Source: Apostichopus japonicus (taxonomy: Eukaryota > Echinodermata > Holothuroidea > Aspidochirotida > Stichopodidae). Taken from it: 64,000 bases of DNA. The stretch is from assembly GCF_037975245.1 (NCBI RefSeq), contig NC_092561.1:4576001-4640000 (forward strand), given 5' to 3'. Under the pieces are notes generated by a model that worked only from the letters and a program-made list of their open reading frames with translations, did no database searches and was not told the DNA's origin. Position numbers and translations under genes: made by a program. Below are positions 11,107 through 30,250 of the stretch, piece after piece (the first letter of the stretch is position 1; every line of letters begins with the position of its first letter).

Positions 11107-12973
11107 TCGCCCCAAAATTAATAACAGTAATCGCCAATAACGAGGTTCTACACGAGGAACATTTGCGGAATCCATTCTTATTTCACGAAACGGGTTGCCG
11201 ATTTATTAATTAATTAATTAATTACGATACAGGCATGAAATGAGACAAAAGGAAAACCTGCTAATATTAGGAATCGTTCCCAAAGAGGAGAAATTATTGG
11301 ACAGAATTCTAACGAGGTGAATTCACGATTTCAAGGTATACCCACCCCTTTAAAAGTCGTCGCAACCTTTATCACAAACCACTGATAAATTACACCTCAG
11401 CACTGCAGGCTTCCTAGCTGTCGGTATTACCAATTAAAATACGTGTTTATTACCCGTAGAGAACATCACATAGATGTATTTTGGACATTGAGTGACAGCT
11501 TGTTAGGCTGAAACCATATCAAAACATTATGCAACTCTTCTTCAAGAAGATGTAGCATTAACTGATGATAGATCAGGTCAGGAAAAGAAAATATTGGTGT
11601 CTTCATGATAATTCTTATCACTTTGAACGATAAATTGGGTCCTTAAAGGGCGTGAAGACTCGCGCACAAAGAAACGTCTCATGCCGGTAATCTGACCTAG
11701 TTTCGAATGAGGTGTAACAGAAGTATTAGACACCACCATCGATCCCAGAAAATACACACACAGCTTGCTACCGTCGGTAATTATACACGAGTGTACAGTC
11801 AATGCATACAGCTACGGTCAAAACCCACAACACAGTGTACATAGCAGCATGGACATCTCATTTCTAGATAAAAAATAACAAGGTATCATTATATGTCTGC
11901 ATTTTGTAGCGACAAGAAGAAAACTTCACTTGCAAGCAACGGAAAGCTAACTTTTTTTTCAAAGGGCGACACGCGGTTTGGGGCGAGTCTACAATGCCTT
12001 TAATAATAAATACTATCTTCGTTGACAAGCTGTTTAGGTGGGAACTTTGAAACAAGTTTGTCAGTTCCCTGGTTGAATTATAATGAGTGCGAATTACTTC
12101 CTTTGAAGGCATGAATGTATAAAGTTCTGCATACACCGTTCAATGTTTAGCATAATCATTATCCTGACGATATAGACTGAACACACAGTTTGTACGGCGA
12201 TGTAAACAACTGTGCTATGTAATTGATATCGTGTACTTAACAATTACCTGGTAGTCGTACAAGTGTGCGGAATCAAACAAGGAACAACACCGCAGTGGTT
12301 TCCTTTCCATTGTTGTACATCATTCACTGCAAAGCGGAACAGCCTATTCAGTTATTGCCTATAACTGTAGCATATATATCACAAGTTCACAACGATACAG
12401 CTGGCTGGTTTCTGTCTGTGCATGGTTTATATTTGTTTATATCTGTTTCCTCTAGAACTGTGCTGTAATTAAAAGCCTTTTGAAAATATGAAAAGGATCA
12501 GTATCGATACGTACACTGATCATGTTTGTTTAAACGACAATTAACGTTATGTTATTGTTTGTACTAATTGCTCTTCAAACAAACTAATGTTAACGACACG
12601 AAATCGAATCATAGTTCGTTCAACTTCTTGGAAAAGCATGCACACACATATTTGGATGTTTGTAACATTCGCCAGGTGGAGATTAACGGGGAAAAAACAC
12701 CTTTTTTTAAAGTAAATGCAGCGCGGTTTCACCTCTTTGGCGGTGACCCATTGAATATGAATCTGGTGATAGTGATCATCCGGCAAGCAGCCTTTGGACA
12801 TTGACCTGGATTCTAAGCGTATTATCGTCGGAATGCACTTTGCAATTACCAATAAGGTGGAAATTCCATTACGTCACTTTCTTAATAGAGCCCCCGAAGG
12901 ATAGCATATGACTTATGATGACTCAATGAACTATGATATTTGATTGCTGACGCAATTTGAAATGCCGCATGGC

Positions 12974-12980
12974 TATAAAA
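12974..12980 (+). promoter_or_regulatory. Candidate TATA box of NERD-ATPase gene A
   Basis: TATAAAA lies 284 bases before the first ATG and is preserved in copy B at 32806. A possible 5'-UTR intron could run from a GT at 13115 (CACCAG|GTGATA here, GTGAGA in copy B) to the acceptor TTTCCAG at 13217, just before the ATG-bearing exon. The transcription start is not visible in the sequence; this is inference from position and conservation. Confidence 0.35.
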
Positions 12981-13257
12981 TATTATATTACATTTACACA
13001 GCAGGAAATTAATAGACAATTAACTTGTCGAGGAATAAAAATGGTGACCCGAAGATTCTTTTATCGTCCTGTTGATTGGTTGGTTGACTGTTGTTGGCGA
13101 TTTTAGTTCACCAGGTGATACAGTGTAGCATATGGTGGTATATATATACTTGGAGGTGGTTGTAACGCTTTGTAAACGGTTTTGTGTAGGACACACTGTG
13201 TCACTTGTTGTTTCCAGGCTTAATAGGCGAAGCTGTTTCGAGAAACAAGCAAATTAA

Positions 13258-20064
<6,807 letters not shown>

Positions 20065-20477
20065 CTTGACAAGTCGACATGCTTTAACATTGTATTTATC
20101 GTATACTTAGAATATTGCAATATCAACACAGATTGTTATCAAAACTCAATGAAAGGTTAGTCACAATCCATGATTTCTTTCTCCTTTAAGCAGGATTAAT
20201 TCTGGTAAACTGTTGATACCATTCCATATATATTTCTCAAATCTATATATACTTATGACTTATTTCATTTTCTTGGCTAGCCCAGTTTCAACTCACATAA
20301 CCACGTTTAAAAAGTTCCGATTTGATTGTTTCATGTTATTATTGGAAGGTGAGTAATTGTCAGGGTGACAAATCGAGGAAGGTATAATGTTGATTTGATC
20401 AATTGTCATGTTATATTTAGCAATACCATGTAAAGAAAATAGGTGTCCAAATGCATGCAACATCTTTATATATGTAT

Positions 20478-20703
20478 ATAGGTCCTCTTACAAGCAGGAA
20501 CTTGCGAAGAAGCCATCATTGGCTTATCAAAGCCGCAAGCTGACCAAAGTCAGTCTCTTACATTCATATTTAACGTCCATGATTATGAATTGGCAATTGT
20601 CAACAACTCTGTAACTGGACGACATACATTAATCTTGGAGTGACTCGAACCGGGGACCTTATGATTGAAAGGCACCGGCATTAACCACTGAGGTAACACT
20701 CCT
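20478..20703 (-). mobile_element. tRNA-derived SINE, copy A
   Basis: Read on the minus strand, the head has an A-box-like TACCTCAGTGG and a B-box-like GGTTCGAGTCA about 40 bases apart, the internal RNA polymerase III promoter of a tRNA. The T stem does not pair, so it is not a working tRNA gene. A body of about 150 bases follows, shared with the truncated copy at 4000-4160 and the duplicate at 40271-40496. Confidence 0.72.
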
Positions 20704-21190
20704 ATACTCCTATACTATTTAATCTTTCTATCTTCTCTTTAAGGAACATATTCATTTCATTTTCATTTAATTCATTTATTTGTTTCTCCTTAATATACAG
20801 GTTTAATAGTTTATAGTTACTTACATAAATGCAAAGAAAAATATTAAAAGAGAAAAACTGCCCCCCCCCCCCTTTCACTTCCGAGGGAAAAGAAAGAAAG
20901 AATGAATGATCGTAACATATCAAGAATAAAGAAAATAAGTAAACTGGAAAAAAAGGCACATACCTAAGATCGGAGAACAATGAAAGGAATTTCTAAATAG
21001 TTAATTGAATAAAATGAGCTAAGATTCTTACTGTACATTATTTATACAAAGGTCTCAAAGGCTCTTGGGAATTATTTACAAATTTTAATTTCTCAAAATC
21101 CAGTCACATTTGGCAATAGGAACCTATGCGTTGTTGGAAAGATATTTTTTATCATTTGAAAATACGACCTTTAATACAACTGCCATAACT

Positions 21191-21500
21191 CGCGAACTGG
21201 AACTTCTTCAAAATAATGCTGCTCGTATAGTTTGTAAGAAAAGGAAAAGAGACCATGTCACACCACTACTGGGAATCACTGCATTGGCTACATATAGATC
21301 TTCGAGTGAAGCTTAAAATTAACCTACTCACCTACAAAGCACGGTCTCGCCCCCTACTACCTGTCTTGTCTCCTGACACCGTACAAACCTAGCAGAACTC
21401 TACGGTCATCATCGCAGGAATTGCTCAAGGAGGAGAGAACAAGATACAAGAGCGTCGACAGAGCCTTCTCAGTCAGCGCTCCCAGAACGCCTTACCGAAT
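21191..21500 (+). pseudogene. LINE reverse transcriptase C-terminal relic, copy A
   Basis: The frame ELELLQNNAARIVCKKRKRD followed by pieces like LLTYKA and LAPYYLS is the typical tail of CR1/L2/Jockey-type LINE reverse transcriptases (pattern LQN.AAR, HWLP, YKALHGLAP). Copy A has small deletions and frameshifts against copy B (40981-41330), which keeps SLHWLPIDIRVKFKI and YKALHGLAPYYL better. Confidence 0.75.
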
Positions 21501-22669
21501 TATGTGCGTGTATGCAATTCTCTTACCACTTTTAAAACTGCTTTGAAAACATATTATTTTAGACTTGCATTTACTGTGTAAATGACTGTGTTTTAATTTG
21601 TATTGAGCTAATTACGTATGCAAATGTGTCTTTCTAGATACACTGTAATTAACTTTGCCCATTTGAAATGATTTTGATAAAGTCTTCTAGAATTTTGATA
21701 GCTTGATGAGTTCAAGGCCTGTTATTCTAAAAGTAAAATATTATTTGATGTTTGAATGTGAGGGATATGCCTGATTTTTGACGTTTTGTATCATTTTCAT
21801 TCGCGAATAAGTTATAATATTTTCCAGGCTACCAAATTTAGGGTTCATTTCAAAGCAATGGTCTCCATGCTGGTCAAGGGCTCTTCTGGGGTGATAAGTA
21901 GAGGCTTTTGTGCATCCACATCATCTTTGACGCCTCAGTTAAAAGTCTAACCATAAGCGCATAGAGTAAACCTTGTACAAACAATACACACAAAAAGTGA
22001 GAAACAAATTGCTTTGACTTCAAATTTCTTATTAAATCTTTAAGAAAAAAGTTCCCCCCCCTTCCCCTCAATCATATCTACTACCAGGTTGCCAACCTCC
22101 CTCCTAATACCCCCACCCCTCCCTCACCCCATGACTCCCTTCCCATAGCAACATCTTTGTAATGTTAAAGCATATGTTTATTTGAATTAGATGTATAACC
22201 ACTAGTCCACATCAAGGTTACGACAGTAAAGTAGGACAATTTTCAACAAAATTAACCCCTCTGTAGTACTCTGCACTATGCCCCTCCCCCAGCCCCCATC
22301 TGCACTTACCGTCTTGGTATTGGCAAGCTCTGTAATGTAAACTCGTGACAACATAATATGTATAATAAATAGACCTACAGTCACCAGTCCCTCCATGAAG
22401 GTTGTGACAGTGAAAGTTAAAGTTTCCAACGAGTCAATAGGCTGCCGCCCCCCCCCCCCTACCCGGCTACGACAAAATATGGAGAAAACAAAATTACAGA
22501 CATGTTGCTGTTAATTTCTTATAGGGCATATTTTTTTCGTGCTCGGCGGTGACTCTTGTTGTGGGCCGTAAAATGGGGATGAAATCGGGGGACGAAAATT
22601 TGGCTTTGGCACCGTCCCTACCCCCCCCCCACACACAATTCAAAAAGCTCGCTACACCCCTGAAGTATA

Positions 22670-22675
<6 letters not shown>

Positions 22676-22718
<43 letters not shown>
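22676..22718. repeat. (AT)n microsatellite, copy A
   Basis: A short alternating AT tract; the matching place in copy B (42435-42536) is more than twice as long. Not coding. Confidence 0.9.
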
Positions 22719-22721
<3 letters not shown>

Positions 22722-23351
22722 TGTTATAATTATTGCTATGGAAAAAGGAAAGCAGTCACCATTTGCATACGGAGTAAACTCTTTGTATATGAAATATCTT
22801 GACCGTGAAAATCCCACGCCAGGAATATTTCGCGAAATGTTAATAACCAGCCGTGGTGATATACTATACTTATTTTATGGAGCAAGGAAAAGCCGCTATT
22901 TTCATATGGATTAAATTATTCAAGAAAATGGAAGATCTTGACCGTAAAGTGTACCTAATTATTCCATGGAAATTTATATGTGGATCATTTTCTTGAAAAT
23001 GTGGATTATCCGGAAATATGTTCGGTTATAGGCCTTGTATAATATAATTTCTTCTGTGGATCAAGGAAATTTAATGTACGTGTCACCATTCCATAACGGA
23101 TTAAATTCTTTGGGAAAATTCGTACGGATTTAGGCCCTACTAACGCTAAGGTTGCCTAAGATAAATGTCAATTTTTTAATTTCCGAGGGCTGTGGATCAT
23201 TCTCCTACTTATTTGGCTTTTGAAGGGGAAAACGTGATAAGTATCCCCGAAAGTTTTGTAGCTTAGGTCACACAGCTTGTATATATACACAAACGCGCCC
23301 ACAGTTGTTTCGCCCGGTTTGGTAATGGCGGACGCTTCCCCATGGCCGCAC

Positions 23352-23541
23352 GCGATATTGTTTTTCGTAGTACAGCGAGGGGAAAGTCATGAATTATTCA
23401 TACGTTTTAATAAATATTCAGATTACTTGTTTCTCAGCCACGTAAAGCAATAGCGAACAACTAAACGTTATGTGGGCTACTACTTGTACATGATGTGTAA
23501 TAAAGTTCGTAATTTGTATGGTGTGACGATATGATTGGTAA
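23352..23541. other. Unique spacer between the duplicate copies
   Basis: About 190 bases with no counterpart after copy B. They separate the end of copy A homology from the hAT-like element at the junction. No coding content seen. Confidence 0.6.
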
Positions 23542-24317
23542 CAAGGGCGGCGGAAGCACTTTTAATCTGGGGGGGCACCAACGTCGAAGGGCACTTTGCA
23601 GAAATTCGATTGGACTGATGCAGCCTGATATTTAGTAGCCTTTATAACTATTATTGTATTATCTTATTTGCGTCTACACATCACTCCATCAACGCCACCC
23701 CTCCCCCCCCCCCTCAAGTAAACAATGCATACTAGCACTGCAATATCTAATGTGCAAATTGGGAAATTGGAAAATCATTATAAAGTCCAAGTCCCGGCAC
23801 ACGCGATCGATACATGCATGAAAGCAAATGAAATATGTGAAAATACTGAAAGAAATATAATTTTCTATGTGTTTTTCAATGGTTCAACTGATATTATTAT
23901 GATCATTATTATTGTAACGAATTTACGAATAATTCTAACCAATTTGGAAGGATTATAACACGGCAAATGATTGTATGTTATTGGCATGCGATGTAAAAAG
24001 CAACGCATGCCTATATGATATGCACATTAAGATGTTGAACGCGCGCTAGGCGCGCGAAAAATTTTGGTAATATTTTTCGGACAAGTCGTTACAGCCCTCC
24101 CCCCCCCCAAAAAAAACAAAAAACAAATTGGGCTCCTACGACTGTGGTAGTAAACATTTAAACTTCCCGAAATATTTCATTCGACGTGGGTTTCGCTTTG
24201 TAAACTCTTTATTTATTTAGAAATTTTTATGTAGAAAAAGGGCACATTTTTAACCTGAGGAAAAGTTAGGGGGGCACGTGCCCCCTGTGCCCCCCCCCCC
24301 CGGTTCCGCCGCCCTTG
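23542..24317. mobile_element. hAT-like element at the duplication junction, no matching target duplication
   Basis: Perfect 14-base terminal inverted repeats (CAAGGGCGGCGGAA left, TTCCGCCGCCCTTG right) enclose 776 bp of non-coding sequence with poly-C/G near both ends (GGGGGGGCACC and GTGCCCCCTG). The ends resemble the other hAT-like elements in the window. The flanking 8-mers are ATTGGTAA (left) and AATGTATA (right), which do not match. The right flank is the first base of copy B. Confidence 0.78.
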
Positions 24318-24510
24318 AATGTATAGTCTTATTATCGTCATTCTTGTTTTTTTATTAGCGCATTTTAATTGTATTGAGACTTTTAACTACAATAAAAGTA
24401 AAGAAAAAGGCGGTAACCTTTCGAGACAATTGTACGTTATATTTCTTTCAAAGTTTTTATTAAATTGTGACACATTCAGATGAAAATTAACGTTTATGTA
24501 TGAATGCACA

Positions 24511-24673
24511 GGGTTCACCAGCGGTCAACCGTGCGTTTAATCGCACGATAATGCACTCACAGGGGTACCACCATACTGATGGACGCACGAGAATGTAGGC
24601 CGAATGCATCGCTTGAGGTATACCCCGTTCGTGCATTATCTGCGATAAACTCGGCCGACCGTTGATTAACCCC
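24511..24673. repeat. Imperfect palindrome (hairpin), copy B
   Basis: Counterpart of 9199-9361, with the same two arms and loop and almost no change within the arms. Confidence 0.62.
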
Positions 24674-24908
24674 AAATTGAAACCCTACATTTAAATGATT
24701 TAACCCTTCAATATATTAATCAACAAATTTAGTTTATGATGAACACAGCACAGATGATTCGTGTAATGAGTAATCGCAAAGTATGATATATTAAGACATG
24801 TTTTATGAGAAAGCAATAAGTGAATTCAACCAAAGAGGAAATGACGTCATAAATATGGTTTCATTTTATTTTATTAGTCGTAAACCTCTCTCGTATTCTA
24901 ATATCTTT

Positions 24909-25118
24909 CTACGAAATTAGTGCAAAACATTTTTCAGACAAAGATTGCTGGCGGCCTAGCTTTACAAATCCTTTCACATTATTAACATTATCTTGGATAT
25001 GCCATAGGTCTGTTTTGAAATTCTTCACAATAATTCCGTCCATTACAATTCTTATATTCTTATCTTTTGTTTTGCAAATCATTTTGTATCTGTCTTTTTC
25101 TGTTGTGTAGAATTTTGA
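24909..25118 (-). other. Short open frame, copy B counterpart of 9597-9806
   Basis: The minus-strand frame of about 69 codons is again uninterrupted (FYTTEKDRYKMICKTKDKN at the start). It has no recognised family, and its coding status is uncertain. Confidence 0.25.
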
Positions 25119-25984
25119 CTACAAACTTTATATTGTTATTGCCTTGCTACATTACGTAACTCTAAAAGCATGTAACCAATGATTTCATTTATATATATTA
25201 TTATTATTATTTTTGTCAACATTTTGTTTTCTATTACAGTTTCATGAACATGATATAATCAGAGTAATAGTAGATATTCGAAGAAGGAATATCAGTACAA
25301 AGAAAAATTAACTTTAAACGTTTGAATATTGCACTTGATGATAACTTGTTTAAGTATTGCCAATATTGTGTTATTGCTTATTTACCAAGTTGTAAAAAGA
25401 CAATGATTGAACGAGTCATTGGCGAGATGGCAAATCAAATAAAAATAAATAAATAAAAAAATACATCCATATTCGTGCGCTTGAACAATGACGACCTACA
25501 TGTAATAAACTGTCCTCCCAATAAATTTATAAACCTAGTTTGGAAATATACTCATCTTTCATTTTTTACCCCTAAGTTGAGTCACCTTTAATATGTATTA
25601 GGGCAAGAACTGTGAAAGGCTATCTAATGAATTTGAAAAATGAATAACATTATAGATGAAAGTGAAACTTAAATAAACTGTGGGACCTAACTGATGCCAG
25701 TTTCGGACTTTAATTTTAACTTGTTTCAGTTTTTATCTCAATTAATCGATAAATCGCAACAATCACACATAAAGAGTATGAATATGAATTAGGAATTTTA
25801 ACACAAAGTACAGAACATATGGTGGAAAGCCTGATTTTCGTTGAGGAGATTGTTAAAATAGTTTAGGGAGAAAACTTTGTCTTCGGAGAGCAAGGGCCCA
25901 CAGCATGAAGACAAACAGGGGGAAAGAATATGTATTACAAAAAATGCACAAGAGAACCCTTATCCACCCACGTCACAATGTAAC

Positions 25985-26142
25985 CCCAGAACCCACCAAG
26001 TATCCACATTACTCTACAACGTATGCAATTACCCACCATGTACCCGCATAGCCCACCATGTACCCACATTACCCACCATGTACCACCATTACCCACTCTG
26101 TACCCACATTAACCCGCCATTTACCCACATCACCCCACCATG
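25985..26142. repeat. ACCCACCATGTACCC minisatellite, copy B
   Basis: Counterpart of 10640-10812 with one or two fewer bases per homopolymer; imperfect tandem units, not coding. Confidence 0.7.
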
Positions 26143-27654
26143 TAACCCTTTTATGAATGTGCAGTTACTCTTTTTAACCGTTTTTTTTTTATCAATTTGC
26201 TACATCGGACACTGTTCATTATTGATCATGCAGGTTGTTAGAGAGTATTGCATTTGATATGAAAGTATGTGGTCATTGCTTGAAAACTGTTGTTGTTTAA
26301 AAGTTAAAATGTTCACATTGTCCAAAAACACAAAGTCAGTATAGGCAATATAGTTGACTTAGCTCTTAAGCAAACAGTGGCAACCCTTTCTCCAACCCCA
26401 CCCCAACCCCCACCCCAACCCCCCCAACCCCCCACCCCCTCGCCCCAAAATTAATAACAGTAATCGCCAATAACGAGGTTCTACACGAGGAACATTTGCG
26501 GAATCCATTCTTATTTCACGAAACGGGTTGCCGATTTATTAATTAATTAATTAATTAATTACGATACAGGCATGAAATGAGACAAAAGGAAAACCTGCTA
26601 ATATTAGGAATCGTTCCCAAAGAGGAGAAATTATTGGACAGAATTCTAACGAGGTGAATTCACGATTTCAAGGTATACCCACCCCTTTAAAAGTCGTCGC
26701 AACCTTTATCACAAACCACTGATAAATTACACCTCAGCACTGCAGGCTTCCTAGCTGTCGGTATTACCAATTAAAATACGTGTTTATTACCTGTAGAGAA
26801 CATCACATAGATGTATTATTGACATTGAGTAAAAGCTTGTTAGGCTGAAACTATATCAAAACATTATGCAACTCTTCTTCAAGAAGATGTAGCATTAACT
26901 GATGATAGATCAGGTCAGGAAAAGAAAATATTGGTGTCTTCATGATAATTCTTATCACTTTGAACGATAAATTGGGTCCTTAAAGGGTGTGAAGACTCGC
27001 GCACAAAAGAAACGTCTTATGCCGGTTATCTGACCTAGTTTCGAATGAGGTTTAACAGAAGTATTAGACACCACCATCGATCCCAGAAAATACACACACA
27101 GCTTGCTACCGTCGGTAAGTATACATGAGTGTACAGTCAATACATACAGCTACGGTCAATACCCACAACACAGTGCATATAGCAGCTATGGACATCTCAT
27201 GCCTAGATAAAAAAAAATAACAAGGTATCATTATATCGTCCCCGTTCTGGCGTAGTGACGAATGTTCAAAATGTGAGTTTTGAGAAAACGCGCTCTAAAG
27301 ATTTTCACATTTTGACTTTAGTATAGCGTAATTAAAAAAGGATCTTTTGTACCGAAAGTTGTCAATATTTTAAATATAACAAATAGAACTTTGAGTTCTC
27401 GTGTTTGTTGCTGATCGAAAAATTTCTTACAAAGTAGTAAGTTTAGTGTAAACATATTCGTCGTTATGTCATGTCATTTTCAGTTAATTTTATACATTCG
27501 TCACTATGCTAGAACTAAATTTTGAAGTTTCGTCCTGTCACAGACTTGTATTCGTTGTTTGTGTGTAGCAGCAAATAGGGTACACCGTGAATGTTCACTG
27601 TCCGGGGGAGAGGAAGGGGGGGGGGTAGGTGGAATAACCTTACGATAGAAGAAA

Positions 27655-28195
27655 ATAATCGAAGGGGTGGTTCATTGGTCTTATTAATTTTAAAAGAACG
27701 TCCACGGTTTACTTTAATGTATAAAATAGACAAGGAATGGGTTATACGCAGGTAGCAACATACGTGTTTTAGTATGTTTTTCTCGAGTTGCATGTATGGA
27801 GTCGGATATGACAAGGGGAGGTGGTATATAGGGCAAGGAGAGCCGGCTGTTGAATGGGTGGTATTTTGGTCTTATTAATTTTAAAAAGAACGCCCGCGTT
27901 TTGTTGCAATGTATAAAATAGACAAGGAATTTGTATGGGCTATGGGCGGATGTATGTATGTATGTATGTATGTATGTATGTATGTATATGTGATCTTCCC
28001 GCAAGTGGATCTTCCCGCAAGATGTAAGTGTTTTAGTATGTTTTTCTTGGGTGAAATGGAGGGTGTCGGATAGAGAGATGTTGAGGTAGGGAGGGCAAGG
28101 AGAGCCGGCTGCTGAAAGGGTGATATATTGGTCCTATTTATTTTAAAAGAACCCCCACCATTTTCTACAATGTATAAAATAGACAAGGTATATGA
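27655..28195. repeat. Three irregular repeats of a ~110-190-bp unit plus (ATGT)n
   Basis: The block containing TTGGTCTTATTAATTTTAAA, AGAACG and AATGTATAAAATAGACAAGG appears around 27675, 27866 and 28130, with GGGCAAGGAGAGCCGGCTG preceding the last two. A (TGTA)n run of about 40 bases lies at 27950-27988. It sits inside the copy-B-specific insertion. Not coding. Confidence 0.75.
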
Positions 28196-28417
28196 TGAAA
28201 TGTGAACACATGCAGTTGCAAAAATAATAGTTCCAGTGGCGTAATCTGTTAAGTCGGAACTCTTATAGAGCACACAGACTACGGAAAATTGTGTGCAATT
28301 TTTCATTTTCAAGTTAGTGTATTACGTGAAATGTCTCTGACAATAGTTTCTAAGTATCCTTCAAACGCTTTGGGAAGCTTTTCACTATACTATCCCCTTA
28401 AACGGAATGTGAACTTT

Positions 28418-28700
28418 TCTTACGCCCACATGCACATTCATAATATCCAACCCAACAACTGTGCCATTGTTCAAGTGTTTCCAAGTTGTACTATAGTATG
28501 TTGTTCCCTTCTTTTTATTTCCTTCCAGTATACATATAAAAAAATTCTTACGCTCACAGGCACATTTATAATATCCAACCCAACCTCGTGTGAATCCTCA
28601 GATTTAAAGAAGGAAACAACTGTGCCATTGTTCAAGTGTTTTCAAGTTGTAGTGTAGTATGTTGTTCCTTCTTTTTATTTCCTTCCAGTATACATATAAA
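28418..28700. repeat. Two-unit direct repeat inside the insertion
   Basis: Two tandem copies share TTATAATATCCAACCCAAC-like and ACTGTGCCATTGTTCAAGTG words and end in CCTTCCAGTATACATATAAA (about 28530 and 28695). The second copy has an extra stretch (CCTCGTGTGAATCCTCAG...). Not coding. Confidence 0.75.
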
Positions 28701-28869
28701 ATTTATAGAGAGGAGTCATATAATACCTCAACAAGAAGAATAACTCATATCAAAGTTGCTTTTTTTAAGATGATAGGATACCAAACAGTCCAAGAATAAC
28801 TAATATAAAAGGGGAGAAAATGTCAAGATGATAGGATATCATATAAAATACATCTACTAATACAAAAGT

Positions 28870-30250
28870 TAATACATAAAACGATATAACAAACAGACTT
28901 CAACAAACATTCTAAGTGCTCGAATGGAATGTATAAAGCAGCACGGTAAATAAATGAGTTGCTGTAAACTTACGTTCGGTATTTTGTGGGGATTACTTAG
29001 ATTTCCGCTCGATTTGTGCAGGAGACTTTCTAGTACAGTATACAAAAGGTTATTTTGATCACTGCAAATCTTATTAGCCATTCTTCTAAACTCAGGTCTT
29101 GCAGCAGCATTTACTTTTTCTAAAAGTATATTGTAATCTAAATTAATATAGCCGATGTGTATTTAAGAAACTTCATTCTTCTTTCTTTGCTTTTTTGCAA
29201 TATAAAATGGTACCAGACAGGTACTGTATAGATCACATGTGCCAGGTTGTATAATATAATTGAAAACATTTTCCTTAGCATTTTGGTTAAAGAAAGACAC
29301 AACGTAAGCCACACTAGATACTTTGTAATATACTTTTTTAATACCTTGATGCTTTGCAAGAAAAGGTCAAACTGTCGTCGCTGTATACTCCCAGTACTCA
29401 GTTTTGGAGGTTCTAGCCACATCAGATCCCTCAATAATAATAATAATACGTTGCGACCTTGATAGAATGAGAACTTCATGTTATATGGTTTATGTTCAAA
29501 AACGAATTTCCTTTATTTATTTTTTTTTTGGAGGGGGGGGGGGGTTACGCAATGAAGTCTTGCGGTCACATGTTGGAACTATGTCATTTAAAGAACACTG
29601 AAAATGTCATTGGTCAGTTTCAACAGAGCTCTTATGAATTGTGCATGATACAGCAGTATCATCGGCATATTTTGTTATAGAAATGTGTGAGTTTGACCTT
29701 ATTTCATCAGTATATATAGTAAATAATATAGCATATAATGGACCCCCCCCCCACCCCAAGGCACACCAACCTTTATTTCCAATATTTCCGATAACCCTTT
29801 ATCCAACCTTACTTGTCTGGGCCATCCTTGAAGAAATTGTGTCAGCCAATGAATAAGCCATGTTTCTTTGATAAATCGTAAAAGATGTTCATTAATTGAT
29901 CTGGCAAGACAGTATTAAACGCACTTGAAAAGTCAAGAGAAAGACCCTTTGTTATAATTCTTTCCTTACAATCTTAATGAGACACAATATCATGGATTAA
30001 TCAAACGTTTGATATGGATATGGACTCTTCAAGTGGCTTGAAACTTCCGTTCTGGAACAGCAAGTGCCTTCTCCTTTCTTATGTCAAGCAACCTTTATGG
30101 GTTAATAATCCCAATGTATGGAAACCAGGGCTGAGGGTGTATCAGTTTGGTGATGTTCATTTGGTTTCTGTGTCCATGTTTTGACTTGGTTTATTTTTCC
30201 AAAAAGTCTGGTATAACTTCCCCTTATGACCCTGGACTTCTCAGCATGTG
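28870..30250 (-). pseudogene. Decayed LINE reverse transcriptase inside the insertion
   Basis: On the minus strand the RT palm motif is readable as LSLDFSSAFNTVLPDQLMN (about 29880-29950). A damaged continuation toward lower coordinates ends in a GG..YTDEIR-like piece (about 29690-29755). Further downstream the frames show Rex1/Babar-type tail patterns. Stops and frameshifts are frequent. The LINE is older than, or was carried by, the 4.4-kb element. Confidence 0.65.

Noticed and set aside
11578-11802. Minus-strand frame with a similar N-terminal part in copy B (26955-27140)
   Set aside because: A one-base insertion shifts the frame in copy B and no protein pattern is recognised. Similarity is explained by the segmental duplication.
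12547-12852. Overlapping frames upstream of the NERD-ATPase gene
   Set aside because: Frames on both strands differ in length and sequence between copies through indels, with no domain pattern. The region is more likely promoter and 5' flank.
20630-20703. tRNA gene on the minus strand
   Set aside because: A- and B-box-like words are present, but the T stem and acceptor do not form a proper cloverleaf and a repeated body follows, so it is a SINE head.
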